Shown: piece after piece, positions 33,431 through 46,800 of the stretch
How positions within the stretch are numbered: the stretch's first letter is position 1
Layout of the letters: the number at the start of each line of letters is the position of its first letter
Origin: Primula veris
Lineage: Eukaryota; Streptophyta; Magnoliopsida; Ericales; Primulaceae
Length of the DNA stretch: 64,000 nt
Direction: 5' to 3'
Assembly (NCBI GenBank): GCA_963682055.1
Contig: OY821748.1
Location: 5,180,343-5,244,342 of the forward strand
The notes under the pieces: model-generated
Seen by the model: the letters and a program-made list of their open reading frames with translations, nothing else
Told to the model about the DNA's origin: nothing
The model's database searches: none
Position numbers and translations under genes: made by a program

Positions 33431-36400
33431 ACAATTTCATTTTTATTTTGATTTGTGTTTATCGAGTAATAAAAAAAACTTAAGTGTTAGGTATCCCGAG
33501 ATATCGGGCAGGCACTGCGTGACAAGTACGTCATTACAACCACGTCTTTGAGATTTAAACAGTATAGTATGATCACTTACAATGCACTCTTTCAATTTAT
33601 TTCTTCCAATTACCAAATTTACCCACTTTTTGTCAAGTAATTGACGTTGAGAGTACTAATTTGAATGACATTAATAGAAGGCATTATATTATGAAATAGC
33701 ATGTGTAACTGTAAATAGCAGGTGTAAGAAATATTTTCCAAAAGGGTATTGCAGAAACCATGCAGCCTTTGTTTCAAGCTTGTTAATCTTGTAGTATTTC
33801 GGTAAAAGTATAAATCCAATTTTTTTAAAAGTAAATATATACACATTCTATATCAAATGTTAGAAATTATATATATATATATTCATAAGTATTTGGAGGG
33901 ACAAAGTGATACCCGTCACAATAAATTTTAAGGTCATTCACTTCTTTTATATATCAGCAAACGCAAAACAGAGGAACCGCTTCAGTGAGGGACACTCCCT
34001 TCGACAAAATAAAACTGTAGGTTAGTTTATAGTACGTCTATATGTAGGTTTTAAAAATTAAGTACGTTTTTATGTAAATGATTCTCCCTTTATAGTATAT
34101 ATTCGCATGCATTTGCTTAGCAATATAAGAGAATATCATGGATCTGATCAAGTGTTGATCAAGGTTTTTGAGATATGCTCCATCACCAAATTAGTTTAAG
34201 ACGTAAGCTGAGGATTTCAAACCAACCGATGTTTTGATGAATTTAGCATTTAATTTTACTAATACTAAAATCAAATGAATTAAGGATGTCATTTTTTCTC
34301 CTTGATTTGACGTAAATAAATTATAATATTAAGTGATCTAAAAAATAAGGCATGTTGAACATGCAACTTATTAAGAGAATCAAAAAGGATATGTTTCGGT
34401 CTTGAAGTTGTGTTTAGACTTAGTATTGAAGTTGTGCTTGTTGCATACTTATTGATATATTAGATTAAATATCAGTGACCACCGGTTAAAATTATACGTA
34501 TATGCATGACTAAAGGAAATTTATAGAAGAAAACTTTTAGTAAGTTCTTTATAAATTTAAGTCCGATATTATTTTGTTTGACTCGAAAATATTTAGAACG
34601 AATGACCATGACCGGACCATACACAGTACATGACACATTCCAGTGTCAGTGAGTGCAAGCTACCAAGACGTTTTATATCGACCCGGGGCCGAGAGCACAG
34701 AAAGAACACCTCCTGTAACAGGCTTGGATTCATTATTTAAAATTCACCTTATGCTCAAAATTCATTTCATAAGTTAAACGGCGATCGATTTGGAAGATAG
34801 GAATTGCAGTCTAACAGGGATAAATTAAACATGATAACAAATTTTGTATACTACTGATATCATTTTATCCTTTTGTACAGTGCCTTTAATTGTCCCTTTT
34901 GCTTGGTGGTGAAATCAAAGCTGATTGAGTTGAGTGGGCATACAAAAATCCTAGCAAGTATCGTTTGTAGAATTATTAAAAAAATACCTGTCTTAAGCAA
35001 GGACAATGTAAAGATCAAACATGCTATTGTCAAGTGCATCTATCGTTGCCAACTCATAAAATTGTAATGTTTTGTTGAGTAAAGACAACATAAAAGATGA
35101 AAAAGTAAAAAAAATTGTCACCCTTTTGCAAAAATGTAGTCTTTTTATGAGTGCAGTAGTACTTGGTAACCATAAATTAAGAGAAGGCAACATAAACGTC
35201 AAAATGTGTCGATTTTCAGTCAACATCTTCCAAATGAAATGCACCTCTGTGTCTTGTACATTAACTTCTTAATGTTGAACAATTATCTAATGTTGGTCGA
35301 GGAAGATTAGTCACGTGGCGCTAATCTCGACTGGTGACCAAGTCATTAAATATATACTACTATTATTGGGAGTATTTAACGACTATAGTAAGAATATCCA
35401 AGACTGTAAAAGGGTATATATAGGAGCATATTTTTGTTGGAGTATATACAAATTCTTGATTTAATGTGTTAATTTAGTCATATCCTAATTAAGTAAAATT
35501 AATAATCGTAGCAGACTATTTTCTATCTTTGTTAATCTCAATTCCTTATGTAATTTGTACTCGAGTTTGTGCAATAGGTCTCTGTAGTAATATACAAGAA
35601 TAGCGGGATATATACACACATACACACACAGTGGGTATTCTTTTCTACAAACGGGAAAAAAGTGTTTCACATCTGTGGATAATATTAACTGATTGCAAGT
35701 TCAGTCAAGTTAAAAAAAGTATCGGCAACTTTATAAACAAATTTAAGAAGAAGAAAAATAGAAAGAAAGAAACTTCAAAAGATATTTATTGTTTAGCTCA
35801 TTACTTATTGAGTAACTTGTTGTAAACTCTTCATTTGAGAAGTTTCAAGGAAACTAGTATTCATTTGTCTTCTTTTATTACTTGCATTTTCATGAATTAG
35901 CTTGTTGCTGTTTGTTTTGTACTCAAGGTGATCATGAGTGCACGTTTGGATGGATGAATAGATGGTATTTGACAATTATTATTCATCGTTGCCATTGGGT
36001 TTATATGGTAATGAAATTGTACACAATACACCCTGGAATAAGATGGGTGACAAATGACAATGCTTACAAATTCATAAACACAGTCATACAACCGTAATGG
36101 TATGAACAAGATGTTGGAAATTTGTGTTTAAATGAACTCAAGTTTTAGCTAACATTGAACCACTGCTTGGAACAACTATACTCAATAAAATTCGTTTATC
36201 AATGGTGGTAAATCCAAGATTGAAATGAAATCTATGACTTCTTATACTTATAATTACTTCTCATATCAGTCAAATGGGCCGGGTGAAAGATACAAGATCT
36301 CGAGTGTGGAACAAGGAAAAATGGTCTTATTATAAAGTTTTAAGCTATAACTAATCACATTATATACACAAGTGATGAGAGTTTAGTAACTAGTAAGACT

Positions 36401-38210
36401 ATAATAAAGTCAGGAGGGGAACGACATTCACGTATATATATATGCTAAAAAAGGTTGCAGTCTTATATGAAATATTTCAGCCCGTTCACATACGAGAAAT
36501 CTGGTTGGTTACCGATTATGTATAATTAAGAGTTTCAACACATACTGCATAAGCAATTGGTGTACTTTCTTGTAAATGTACAAGCATTTTTCATCATGCA
36601 GTGTTGTACATTAGATTAAAAAATGAAAACAACTCGTTGAGAGCTCCATTTTACAATCAATCTGCCATCTACATAGGGAATGAACCCAATTGGAACTTAT
36701 TGAAAGGGACAATTTTTTTGTGGAAAACCAAGTGAAATGAAGCCAAAACAAAAACAAAGGGAAAACAACACGATGGGTGGCAAAATGTACCAAGTGTTGC
36801 TTGTTTTTGATTGGTTCAAAAGCTACTTAACTAGTTGCACGAATTGGAATCTACTTCCTTGGAACTTTCAAGGTTGAAAAGCAAAGACGACAGAACGAGG
36901 GGGAAAAAAGTACATTAACGTATGGACAAGGAATACTAGCTATTTTGCCATCACATTTTATTGGTTAAATGTTACACCATAGTCTAATTAAATTTCGTAC
37001 ATATGTAAGCTGATAAGCACAATAATAATAGTATTCAAGAGAGTGCTACCACTTGACCTAAAACCAAAAAAGAAAAAAAGAACGAGAGAGTGCTACCTGA
37101 ATGGACGGAAATAACATTCATGTAACCGCATTTCCCAGTTTTGATACCCTGTATAGCTTCAGTTTTGCTATTACATTGATAATTATACATCACATAATAA
37201 AAAGAATGTAGAGCACACGGGGTTCTAACCACGGCGACTTCGATTAAAATCTTATGCTCCCAAATGAACACTGTGACATAATTTTGATAAAAGTATGATA
37301 AGTTTTTCATTAGAATCAACTGGTTAGTATTATCTACAACTCCTATAACGAAAAATATAAAAAAATATAGGGCGTAACAATTTAACTCGGCTGAGGTGCC
37401 GGAAAGCTTAGGGTCGACCCTGCATATTCACGTGGCTATTCTTCAGCTTAAGAAAAGAAATTTCAAACAATAATAAATCCGAGCTTAATCATTTGATTAT
37501 TCCTACCATTCCCTAGAAATAAATTAGTTTTAAGCAAGCGTAATCCACTTTCGGTAGTTTGATCCATCTTATATCGGTCATGGACAGGAATGGTAAAATA
37601 CCGAAATTCAATATGAAAATTGCCAATTAGATCCAAAATCAGTTGCCCGAAAGTTAGATCCGGACCCGAAATCATAAAGTCGAACTAAAACGGATGTAGT
37701 TATAAATAAGTAAATGATTTTTTTTCCGAAGCACAAAAAAAAAGGACTCATTGGTGGGAAGTCATCTTTCAATAAGATTTTTGTTCATTTGTCACAACTC
37801 TTATAATTTTTTTAAGTGTAAATCATCTTACAAGTGATAAAAAAAAATATTATTTTTGTAAGTTTTTTTTTTTTTTACTTAATAATTCAAACAATACTAA
37901 AAAAAGCCTAAAAAAATGGCATTTAAGTTATTTTTTTACACTTTGCTATCTTTCTCGTATAGATTATAATATATTTTTTAAGCTTAAAACAACTTTTAAC
38001 CTATTTTTTATATTTTAATATATTTCCCTTATATTATAAATTGTTTTTTAAGTTTAAAAATAATTTTTAACCTCTTTTTTATTAGACCGGATGACTGTAA
38101 CTTAAATTTTTTGATCTATAACCTCCATTTAAATTTTTTTTGTAAAAGGTAACATATATGATATAACTAATATTCTCAAAAAAAAAAATGGTTTGCCAAG
38201 TGAGGCATTT
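33431..38210. other. intergenic region, no supported gene
   Basis: AT-rich, with several short ORFs on both strands that lack domain signatures or splice partners. I see no defined elements. It separates the IPT gene from the RRM gene together with the region before it. Confidence 0.45.
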
Positions 38211-38215
38211 TTGCG

Positions 38216-38321
38216 AGCCCAATAGTATAATATTATGGGCCAAACTAATGGGCTATAACACTACTTTCACTTCCATAAGTGGGCTTTATTTCTCAAGTAA
38301 ACAAAAACATTAAAAAGCCCA
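38216..38321 (+). promoter_or_regulatory. five Site II (TGGGCY) elements before the RRM gene
   Basis: AGCCCA at 38216-38221, TGGGCC at 38236-38241, TGGGCT at 38249-38254, TGGGCT at 38280-38285 and AGCCCA at 38316-38321, all 95-200 bases upstream of the start codon. Clusters of TGGGCY are TCP-factor sites common before plant genes for organelle and ribosomal proteins, which fits an organelle RNA-binding protein. The density is far above the AT-rich background. Confidence 0.75.
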
Positions 38322-38415
38322 CTAACAGGGGCAATATGGTACTTTCTTATGATCTTTTCCAAAAACCCAATCTAACAAAAGAAGAACAACAGCAAAAATA
38401 AAATAAAATAAAAAA

Positions 38416-41400
38416 ATGTCTGTGTTTCTCTCAAACACCTTAACTTCACCACTTGGGAATTATTCATTTCAAAAACCATTAGTATCAAAATATGTTGATT
38501 TTAATAAGTTCGCATATAGAATATGTGGAAAATCAGCTTATGTAAAACCCAGTTTCTTAAACCCTGAAAGTTTTCATTGTTTCTCAAGCACAAGTTCAAG
38601 TTCTTCAGTTTTGGAAGATAAGACTAATTCTACTATAGTTTTTGTTAAAGGTATACTTTACCTTATTCAGTTTATTTTAATTTAGTTTTTGGATTGTGCC
38701 GGTTCTCATTAATGATAAATCATGCTATATCAAATTACGTGCAATTTTGACGGAACAATCACTTTTCATAAATTTGACAAAATGGAAATTTTCAAAATTT
38801 AGTTATATAATTCAAATGTTATAGTGTATGATAAACCATTAAGTTTTTAATTTTGACAAATTCGATACAAATTCTTGGATGGTCAAAATTTAAATGGGAA
38901 TAGATGGAGTGATATTATACTAATGGAGAGTATAGAATTATGTCTTCTTTATAAAATAGCCGTGTTAAAGTTTATTTTTTGATAGATTTTGTTATTACAT
39001 TTACAGTTTACCAATCAACAAAAACGGAACCTTTTAGAACCCCAACCCGCCGTTAACTTCCACAATTTAAACACCATTTAATATGCAGAAACAAACAGTT
39101 TACACACCAAACTGGTCAAAATTCAGGAGTGTGTAAATGTTTGAATATTTGAATTATTGTGTTCTAGGAGTATTTTTTACAGTTTGGCGTTTTGTACGCC
39201 AGAATAATCATATGCTAAAGTACATTCAAGTGCTTTTTAAGTTGATATGTTGATGTTCTATACCAATTCTTCAATTTTGTTGAATTGTGAAATTTTATAT
39301 TATCAAATACCAGCGGTTAAAAGTTGGCAAATTTGTTTATGTAGATATACAACAGTCCGTATGTGCGTCTCCATCGAGCAACTGTGCATTTGCTGGAAAG
39401 TTCTAGTTTTGGGTAACATTATGGAAATTTTCAAACTTTTCCCTTGCATCAAACCCATTCAATCATTTATTTGAAAAGGGAAAACCGGAAAGTCCCACTT
39501 TAAAATAAAAACAAGTGAGATGTACCTATGTTCCCTTAAAATTCTACCTTCCCTTTTATTGTGTAAATACTTTACAGGAACAGTCGGAAAGATGAATTGA
39601 ATCTTTGTTAATAGTCGAGACGGCTTAGAATATTCTCAAAGTTTTATCTTTGGAGTTGGCGAAGGTCACCTTTTCTGTGCAGTTTTTGGGCTCTCTATTT
39701 CCTCACTATTTTGCATAGAACTTGAGCTGAGTTATTTGGTTTTCTGTTTTGAAAAAGCTGACAGTTCTAAGCTTAATGAATTCAATTTTCCTCGGCCTAA
39801 AGAAAGCTAGCTTGTTTGTTCGAGAACTTTAATGAAACCAGTTCCATAATGAAATGATGTTGTTTCCTGATCTGTTTTCTTTTCATTGTACCTACTAAAT
39901 AACATTACCTATAAGAAGAGATCATGTAAAATTCTTAGCTGTTTAGGAAGAGTTTAGTTATTATATCAGAAGTGTCAACTTACTTTCAACTTATGTGCAA
40001 AGATTATGTAGAATTGGTAGTTAATTTTATGGTTAACTAATATTTTGATATTACATTTTAGAATGTGGTGTTTTTCCCATGTAGCAAAGATTTAACATTG
40101 TTATAGTAGAGAATATCATATACCTAACCTCAAAATAATATCCAAAGTTTCAAACAGGCTTATTAAGTATTGATGTTGGGTTAACTTCACTGGTATATAT
40201 ACACTTGTTGGGCATTTTGTGGGTTGTGCGGTAAGTTGGGAGTATTAAGGTTTATCATTTGTCTAATATTGTGCGTGTGTGTGTGTTCATCTAGTCTTAC
40301 TCTATAGTTTGTAGTAAACTCTTGTCCCTCCCCTACCAGGTCCTTTTGATCCTAAACATATAACCTTTATATTATAAATCGGATGTACCTTTGATGTAGG
40401 GAACTGTTTTAGTTCCTGATGGTATTAGATACCGTAAATCTAAGTTTCACGTAGAACTGAATGAGAGGTTAGTGTGTGAGTTGGAGGTTATTGATACTAT
40501 GTTATCAAATTATGTTAGAAATTTAATACCAAATTAACTGACTACGAATATAATCGTTATTTGGAAATTTCTCACTTTTCTTCCTTATGTTCGTGTTTTG
40601 TGCAATGTGCAACGCGGACTCATTAGTATCTGATAATATATTGACAGCATGGACTTTATTTGAACTCGAAGTTTCTCCCTAAAAAATGATTTCATTTGAA
40701 CTGTTTGAATCTTGATTTGATGCAGGACTACCACAAGCGACATCTGAGGGTTCACTTCAGAGAGTATTTTCAGAGTTTGGGGAAGTCGATAGAGGTATAC
40801 TTTTTCTCTATTCTACATTTTTAGTTGGGGTGCTTCTAATGGTTCAACAATGATGTCCAATAATTAATTTAGCGATAATATACTGCCCCGTTTGCTATGA
40901 AAATAATTATTAAGAGCGTTCATTTGTAATATCCAGTCAAGATTATAACGGATAAAAAGAGTAAGCAGCCGCTGGGATTTGCTTATATTTGGTTTACAAG
41001 CAACAAGTCTGCTCAAATGGCTGTGAAAGAAATGAATGGAAAGGTATGTTAAAATATCGTTTCAGAATTGAGAAGAATGATTAGTTAAAATTGCGTTTTT
41101 GCTGTTTAGGAAAATACTAGGCTAGTAAGGTTACTACGTATGGCAAATAAGGGCTATTGTTAAAAATTGTCCTATAAACCTAGTTTTTGGGACCTGAAAT
41201 AAGCCTTTTTAGATGGTTCTAAGAAATTTCTTCTGTGGTAAGCAATATAACACGAAAACAAATATGATTTAATATTGTATTAATTTTCATTCACGAAGCT
41301 AACTGAAAATGAAAATGAAAGTAGAAACTGAGTGGTATCTGTTTCTGTGCTTCAGTTTTTCGATGGCAGGTTTGTTACGGTGACAATCGCTAGGCCAGAG

Positions 41401-41442
41401 TCGTGCAAGACCCGTGTCAACAAAATTCCATTCAAGTTCTGA
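38416..41442 (+). CDS. organelle-targeted single-RRM RNA-binding protein (At5g19030-like)
   Basis: Four coding exons: 38416-38650, 40726-40794, 40937-41043 and 41356-41442 (stop TGA), all with GT..AG borders and closing phases; total 498 nt, 165 residues. Exon 1 encodes a Ser-rich N-terminus with few acidic residues (SSTSSSSS), typical of a plastid or mitochondrial transit peptide. The RRM begins at its end with RNP2-like IVFVKGLP, split by intron 1, then LQRVFSEFGEV, and RNP1-like KPLGFAYIWF in exon 3, closing with GRFVTVTIARP in exon 4. Such short plant proteins (ORRM type) bind organelle RNA and some assist RNA editing. Intron 1 is 2.1 kb and contains decayed MITE-like sequence. I link it to At5g19030 by synteny and from memory. 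Confidence 0.85.
38730..38920. mobile_element. decayed Stowaway-like MITE in RRM intron 1
   Basis: The interior TTACGTGCAATTTTGA and a TTCAAATGTTA..GTGTATGATA stretch match the family of the copy at 24643-24862, but the terminal CTCCCTCCGTCCC is lost on the left and reduced to GGGAATAGATGGAGTGAT on the right. Confidence 0.4.
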
Positions 41443-41877
41443 GTTAAAGAGTATAAGCTAACCTTGAGCTATTTTATTCTCTGAGAACTGACAAGGGAAA
41501 TTCGGTCAGAGTCTCGGAATATTCATTTATACAGTCGAGCTGAAATAAGATGATTACAAATAAAGGGCACTCTTTGCTTCTACTAGTGTAGCTCACTCTG
41601 TATATTTATACTCGCAACGGCCTGATGCTTGACTAGATATAAAAAAAGGGTTAGCTATTTGGCTGAAAAGTTGCAACCAGGCAAGTTGATCTTGAAATAT
41701 TGTCTGCATCCTATCTAGAGAAAATATACTGTAAATATTAACAGCGTGCACTGGACTAAGAGCCTTTTAATGATTTTTGTTTAGCATTTCCCCTGAATAG
41801 TACAAAACGCCAGAAGGACTTGTTTTGAAGAATATTACTCCAAGTGACTAGACATTAAACAATTTTATGTTGGAATA

Positions 41878-42079
41878 TGTTCATAGCATATGTTTTAAAT
41901 CGTGCTTCCCAGATTAAGTTGGAGTGAAAATGATATAGTAAACAAGTTTAGAAGGCAAAATTTGTAGACCATTATTTGTTCATAGCATATGTTTTAAATC
42001 GTGCTTCCCAGATTAAGTTGGAGTGAAAATGATATAGTAAACAATTTTAGAAGGCAAAATTTGTAGACCATTATTTGTT
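41878..42079. repeat. 99-bp tandem duplication, two copies
   Basis: The unit starting TGTTCATAGCATATGTTTTA occurs at 41878-41976 and 41977-42075. The copies differ by a single base (ACAAG against ACAAT) as far as I can see, so the duplication is recent. It lies about 435 bp downstream of the RRM stop codon and abuts the MITE starting at 42081. Confidence 0.95.
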
Positions 42080-42080
42080 G

Positions 42081-42326
42081 CTCTCTCCGTTTGACTTTTC
42101 ACATAAATTAATAAAGTTGGGTGATATAGTTATAAAATGATGTTATTCCTAAAATGTCCTTATAGTTTTGAATAATGGCACTGGAATGTTCCAATGAGAT
42201 TGAAGATAGTTGAATGACTCGTTAAATAAGGATATGACAAGAAATTGTGACACTTTTAATGTCTTGAAAATACAAATGAGACTATAATTTGGGACAAATA
42301 AAAATTGAAATGAGATAAGGAGCGAG
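42081..42326. mobile_element. Stowaway-like MITE, imperfect ends
   Basis: CTCTCTCCGTTTGACTTTTC on the left and GATAAGGAGCGAG followed by TA on the right resemble Stowaway ends. The left side lacks TA and directly abuts the 99-bp duplication, so the left flank may have been altered by that event. Confidence 0.5.
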
Positions 42327-42559
42327 TACAATTTAGCAGTTGTTTGAAATTAGCACTGGAACTGTCAGAATAACATGTTGGAGAATTACATTAATATGTC
42401 TGGCTCGGCTATCATAAATGCACATTCTATATTAGTAAATGTTCTCGATACTCTTCAAGTTTTTATGGGGAGCTTCTTTATCTTGCAACCATCAAAAGCT
42501 TTAGTTGAGTGGTTGTTCTTGAATTTTTTTGGCCTTATCTGGTTGAAATCAGATTTTGA

Positions 42560-42933
42560 GGAAGCAGGTACCTGATTCTAAATCAGGGTGACTCCTAGTC
42601 TAAAATTGCTAATAAAACGTTCAATTTTATTTTAATTATCTTTGATTTTTAAAATCAAAATTATGTAAAACTTACAAATATGAAAATAAACAACGAGCAA
42701 CATTTTGTATCTATATATTATTATATTTGCATACATATTTATAATATGTATGTATACTACGTATATAATATTCAAAATTTTAAAATAATAGTTATAACTT
42801 AATTTCATTGAATTATGTAAGTTTTACATAATTTTGACTTTAAAAATCAAAGACAATTAAAATAAAATTGAGCATTTTATTAGCAATTTTGGACTCTGAA
42901 TCACCCTGACTCAGAGTCAGGCACACTGCTTCC
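42560..42933 (+). mobile_element. Mutator-type MITE, copy 1
   Basis: A 374-bp element with perfect GGAAGCAG / CTGCTTCC ends and a perfect 9-bp duplication AGATTTTGA (42551-42559 and 42934-42942), the Mutator superfamily signature. Long internal inverted repeats (AAATTGCTAATAAAACG and its complement; TTATGTAAAACTTAC and its complement) let it fold into a hairpin. Sub-terminal GAGTCAGGGTGA repeats occur at the right end. Copy 2 lies at 63394-63761 in opposite orientation. Confidence 0.88.
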
Positions 42934-43009
42934 AGATTTTGAATATTAAGTAAACAAAAAATACTATAATTTTACAATATCTATCTAAGATGCATTTGTT
43001 TAAAACTTA

Positions 43010-43166
43010 CTCTCCCGTCCCAATTTATAAGTCAATTATTTTAATTTGGCATGTTCCAATTTATTTGTTCATTTTCTCATGAATCTTTTGCAATATTACA
43101 AAATTATCCATTATTTTATATTATAAGTAAATTGATCCTACAAAAATAAGTTAAAATTTGAAAGAG
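43010..43166. mobile_element. degenerate Stowaway-like fragment
   Basis: TA then CTCTCCCGTCCCAATTTATA at the left is a good Stowaway end. The right end is unclear; GAAAGAG|TA at 43160-43168 is the best candidate. Confidence 0.4.
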
Positions 43167-43780
43167 TATGTAATTGTGGTTCTACGTTATACAGTTATAC
43201 TAAGTACTATTTTGGAACGGCGACATGATTATTTAAAAATGAACTTGACCTTTGGTATACAAATAGAAAAAGTTAGTAAAGTGGAAGTGATACACGTGTA
43301 TCATTTCCTTATGATCACACAATTCGATGTAGTACAACAAAGGTACAACACATAGATAGTTAAACACATATTAGTTAAAAATATATAGTTAAATAATATA
43401 CTAATTAATTATCTATTATGAAATGATCTGTAATTTTAATCGGTTAATAAATTGTATTAAAATTGTAAAACAATTTTTTTTTAAAATTAACCATATATTT
43501 AAAACATTAAATTATGTGTTTTATTTGACAATTTTTAATACATTGTTGTAATAAACCGTCTAAAATACACTTTTGGAAATTACCACCTCAACCACCAGAT
43601 ATTAGTTAAACAGATACACCGGTCACGTATACGTAATCATAGAGATACATTTCAAAAAGAAAAACATATAACATATACATAGAGATAGAGATAGATATAG
43701 ATATAGAGATTGTGTTGGGAATTTGCTATCAGAGTGAGAGAAAAAAACAGTCAAAACTAAATAGAACCGATACACACAGT

Positions 43781-43788
43781 CTATATAT
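43781..43788 (+). promoter_or_regulatory. candidate TATA box of the CBS/DUF21 gene
   Basis: CTATATATAC lies 70-77 bases before the start codon, leaving a short leader. It sits among AC/TG microsatellite sequence, so a chance match is possible. Confidence 0.35.
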
Positions 43789-43857
43789 ACACACACATAC
43801 AGTGTGTGTGTGTGTTGGGAATTTGCAATCAATCATTGTGAGATTAAAATTAAAAAA

Positions 43858-46800
43858 ATGCAAGTGATAAATGCTTTGGCGATGATAATGATGACGACAA
43901 GGGGGGCGTTAACATCCGAGGGTACGATCGAGTTTGGATCGTTGTGGTTCTTTGTGTATGTAGGCATATCGTGTTTTCTGGTTGTTTTCGCAGGGATCAT
44001 GTCCGGTCTTACGTTAGGGCTTATGTCACTCAGCCTTGTCGACCTCGAGATCCTTCAACGTAGCGGAACACCTTCCGAGAAGCATCAAGCAGGTGAGGTT
44101 TCTCCCCCTACTTACACATTTACATACATACATACATATCTTCTTATATATATATATACTAGTAAACGTGGCCACACGTTGTGTGTAGGATGTGCAGTAC
44201 TGGTACGAAGAATGAAAATAAAAAAATAAGATATTTTTTTAGGGGTAATTGATAAAAGTTGAGGGTTTAAAATAAAAGGAAATAGAATATGAGACAATAG
44301 GATAATTTGTACTAAGGAATATGGACACTTTATGAAATTTTGGGATCTTTAGCACCTTCACCCTACTTTTGGATTTGCTTATTATTATATAGATATAGAT
44401 ATAGATAGATAGATATATACATATATATGTATATACAAGGAAGTAACTAGGTATAGTCAGTAGACAGTTTAATAGGTGGAGACTGTTGGGCTATGATGAA
44501 CGAACACTCCAACAAAAAAAGGACAAAATGATCATTTAGTATATATTTATATTTGGAGACTTGATTATCAAAAACTCACGGCTAAAATCTCTTTTAAAGT
44601 TAGGAACGGATGCTTAATGATGATGCTTTTTCTACTCTTTGTTTTTAACATTGATGCTCACGATGATATGTACCGAATCTTAAACAATAACCGTAAATTG
44701 GGGTTTTTGGTAATTATGTCCAAAAGTATGTATCAAACATTAGCTTGCCCAAAACTAGGTGGAGACAGTTTGCGCATGTAGGGGAAGAAACTAGGTGGAA
44801 ATTGTCGGGGACTTCCCATCTTGATAAAATATTGGCAAGAAAGTAACTTTTTCTATATCTTTTGATAAAAATCTTCACGAAATTGCATATTGTTCGAGCC
44901 CTCATCCATATCATCTCTTTAATTAGTACTTTCCTGCAGTCCTTATAGTAAATACATACATTTACATTTGATACCTGGTATGGGGATATGATCCATATTC
45001 CATCATAATTACAAAAATCCAACTTACTACCTCGTATTTATCATTTTAATTTGTCAATTATAGTATTCGGTTTCCGCCAAAAGAATGCCATCCACAACTG
45101 GTTAGTTGCTGCAATGGGGTATAACAACGGAGTACTGTTAATACTTAACAGACAACTTACATTTATTATAGAAGTCAGTTCAGGGGATTCAAACTTTTGA
45201 AATTTGTGAAAGCGTTGTCTCGTTGATGAGTGTTTAGGTAATGCGAAACCTGATTTGTAATTCTGTTTTGTCCAGTAATGAAATTGATCGGGATACATCT
45301 TCTCGGAGTAATTGATTTAAATGGGTTTAATGTTTAGCAAATCCCGGGATTAAGTTAAACATCAATTCTGCTCTTAGATCTTGTTGGTTTAGGGGACATG
45401 TGAGCTATATGTGTATGACCGGTAGATGAGTTGGATACATGTGTTTATTGTTATATTTTCTTCTGCCTAAATTATATTAACTCAATTTGTGCGAGTGGAA
45501 TTTTTGACGAATTCGGAAAGTGAGTCTGATCATTTTGATTCATCAGTATGAGTAAGAGCGGAATATAATTGAGTAAGAGTGGAAGTTTGGATTTGGTAAG
45601 TGTTTCCAAAAGGACAATATTGAAAGTCTTAGTAAGTTTCATACAAGATTAACAAAGTAAGGTTATCACTTTCTGCTTGAATAACGCATTATATCAATGT
45701 AATTACATTTGTCATTTCTGCAAACGACCATTCAGATAATTGGCTAATTATTATCATCAATTTCCTTTTATTTTTTCTCTCTGTTTGAGTTCTTAACACT
45801 AGTTAAGTTGATGCAGGATGTTTCTTACCTTAATTTTTTTGTTTGCTACTTCTGTTTGTCAGCAAGAAATAGATAGGCTTATAACCACTTTTAGAAAAAA
45901 GTAATTTTACAAATTACCTTCATATACCTTTAATAATTTTGCAAAGATAGTTGCGATATACAAGCCGGATATTTTTACATATTTCATAATATAATTTTTT
46001 TGCCTGATGTCGTATTTATTAATGTCTCGCACCATGAATATTTTTCGATATGCAGCTGCTATCCTTCCAGTTGTGCAGAAGCAACACCAGCTGCTTGTGA
46101 CTTTGCTTCTGGGTAATGCATGTGCTATGGAGGTTAGTGATGAAAATCGATTTCAATTCCTTAAAAGATATTTTTCTTTTAAGCTGAATATACGGCACAT
46201 ACTCCTGTTTTGGTGTTTTCCTCCAATTTCCTTTGCGTCAATGCATTTATGGATAAGAAAAGACAATATGGGTAGATCCTTGTAATTTTCCAAATTATGG
46301 ACATCATAGTAAGCTCCATTGGGCAGGTAAAGGAAAAGATGCTAGTGTTTGTCTCGACCGTAATAGAAACGTCTGTTATGTAATTCTATTAATTGATAAT
46401 CTGATTCTTTTCCAAGAATTGCCCTTCATATTGTCTAAATACTTAAAACAGCTAATAAAAAACCATACCTGTGGCTACATCCTTCCATTTCTGTTCCTCT
46501 TTATTTTTCATATATACAATAAAATTAATTCTCTCTGATTGTGGGTTTCATGTTTACAATCTACAGGCCCTCCCTATTTACCTTGATAAGGTTTTTAATC
46601 AGTATGTTGCTATTTTACTTTCGGTGACATTTGTTCTAGCTTTTGGAGAGGTTAGTATTTTCTTTTTCTCTGACCAGAGTTGGTCTTTTTTTGGCATATA
46701 AATGAAAAGGTTTGTTGTAACATAAATTTGCTTTTTTTAGGTTATTCCACAAGCCATTTGCAGTAGATATGGTCTCGCTGTCGGAGCAAGCTTTGTCTGG

